Origin: [Eubacterium] saphenum
GTDB taxonomy: Bacteria; Bacillota; Clostridia; Oscillospirales; Ruminococcaceae
Reading direction: 5' to 3'
Length of the DNA: 12,442 nucleotides
NCBI GenBank assembly: GCA_004555855.1
Contig: SFJQ01000045.1
Location: 1 to 12,442, forward strand
Below are positions 12,408 to 12,442 of the stretch, in pieces; the stretch's first letter is position 1; each line of letters begins with the position of its first letter. Both the position numbers and the translations under genes were made by a program. The notes beneath the pieces are model-generated. The model had not been told where the DNA came from. It was given only the letters and a program-made list of their open reading frames with translations, and did no database searches.

Positions 12408-12442
12408 ATGACAATCAGACCTTTGGCAGACAGAGTTGTAAT
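12408..12442 (+). CDS. groES: Co-chaperonin GroES (5' end only)
   Basis: Only the first 11 codons are in the window (MTIRPLADRVV), which match the conserved GroES start. AGGAGG (12393-12398) precedes the ATG. GroES caps the GroEL folding chamber; groEL normally follows beyond the window. The CIRCE operator upstream confirms the identity. Confidence 0.93.
   Translation, partial: MTIRPLADRVV

Overview
The window looks like chromosome from a spore-forming, probably motile, plant-fibre-associated member of the Clostridia (Oscillospiraceae/Ruminococcus-like). The reasons are a complete spoIIA sporulation operon, a chemoreceptor, an intracellular CelC-like GH5 glucanase, a TnpV-type accessory gene, a perfect CIRCE heat-shock operator in front of groES, and moderate-GC genes separated by AT-rich gaps with near-consensus sigma-A promoters. 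The genus is inferred from gene content and was not tested by alignment.

Layout. 1-~1000: tail of an accessory or mobile region, with the 3' end of an unidentified gene, a small excisionase-like HTH gene, a converging tnpV, and about 290 bp of non-coding DNA holding short repeats and hairpins that ends in two back-to-back terminators. 1050-3035 (-): a methyl-accepting chemotaxis protein with a textbook promoter. 3235-3832 (+): a decayed signalling gene (PocR-like start joined to a duplicated helical tail, two frame breaks) that still has a perfect promoter and a strong terminator. ~3880-5480 (+): spoIIAA-spoIIAB-sigF, the switch that starts forespore-specific transcription, behind a long GC-rich structured leader. 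5508-7131 (+): a GT4 glycosyltransferase with its own promoter and an unusual basic tail. 7182-7991 (+): a cytoplasmic alpha/beta-hydrolase (carbohydrate-esterase-like).

7994-10839 (+): a tight three-gene operon: small membrane protein, diaminopimelate decarboxylase (lysA), CelC-like GH5 glucanase. Its promoter lies inside a long inverted repeat, with TTAGTC...CTAA operator-like palindromes on both sides. 10840-11016: a hairpin-rich convergent spacer. 11017-12163 (-): a two-gene operon of a 115-aa unknown protein and a DUF6882-like protein. 12291-12442 (+): promoter, CIRCE and the first codons of groES, whose product normally works with GroEL.

No rRNA, tRNA, CRISPR array or intact insertion sequence was found. 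The points most worth a second look are the operator architecture upstream of the membrane protein/lysA/GH5 operon, the transcription-competent pseudogene, the spoIIA leader, the chemoreceptor tip substitution, and the unknown/DUF6882 pair.
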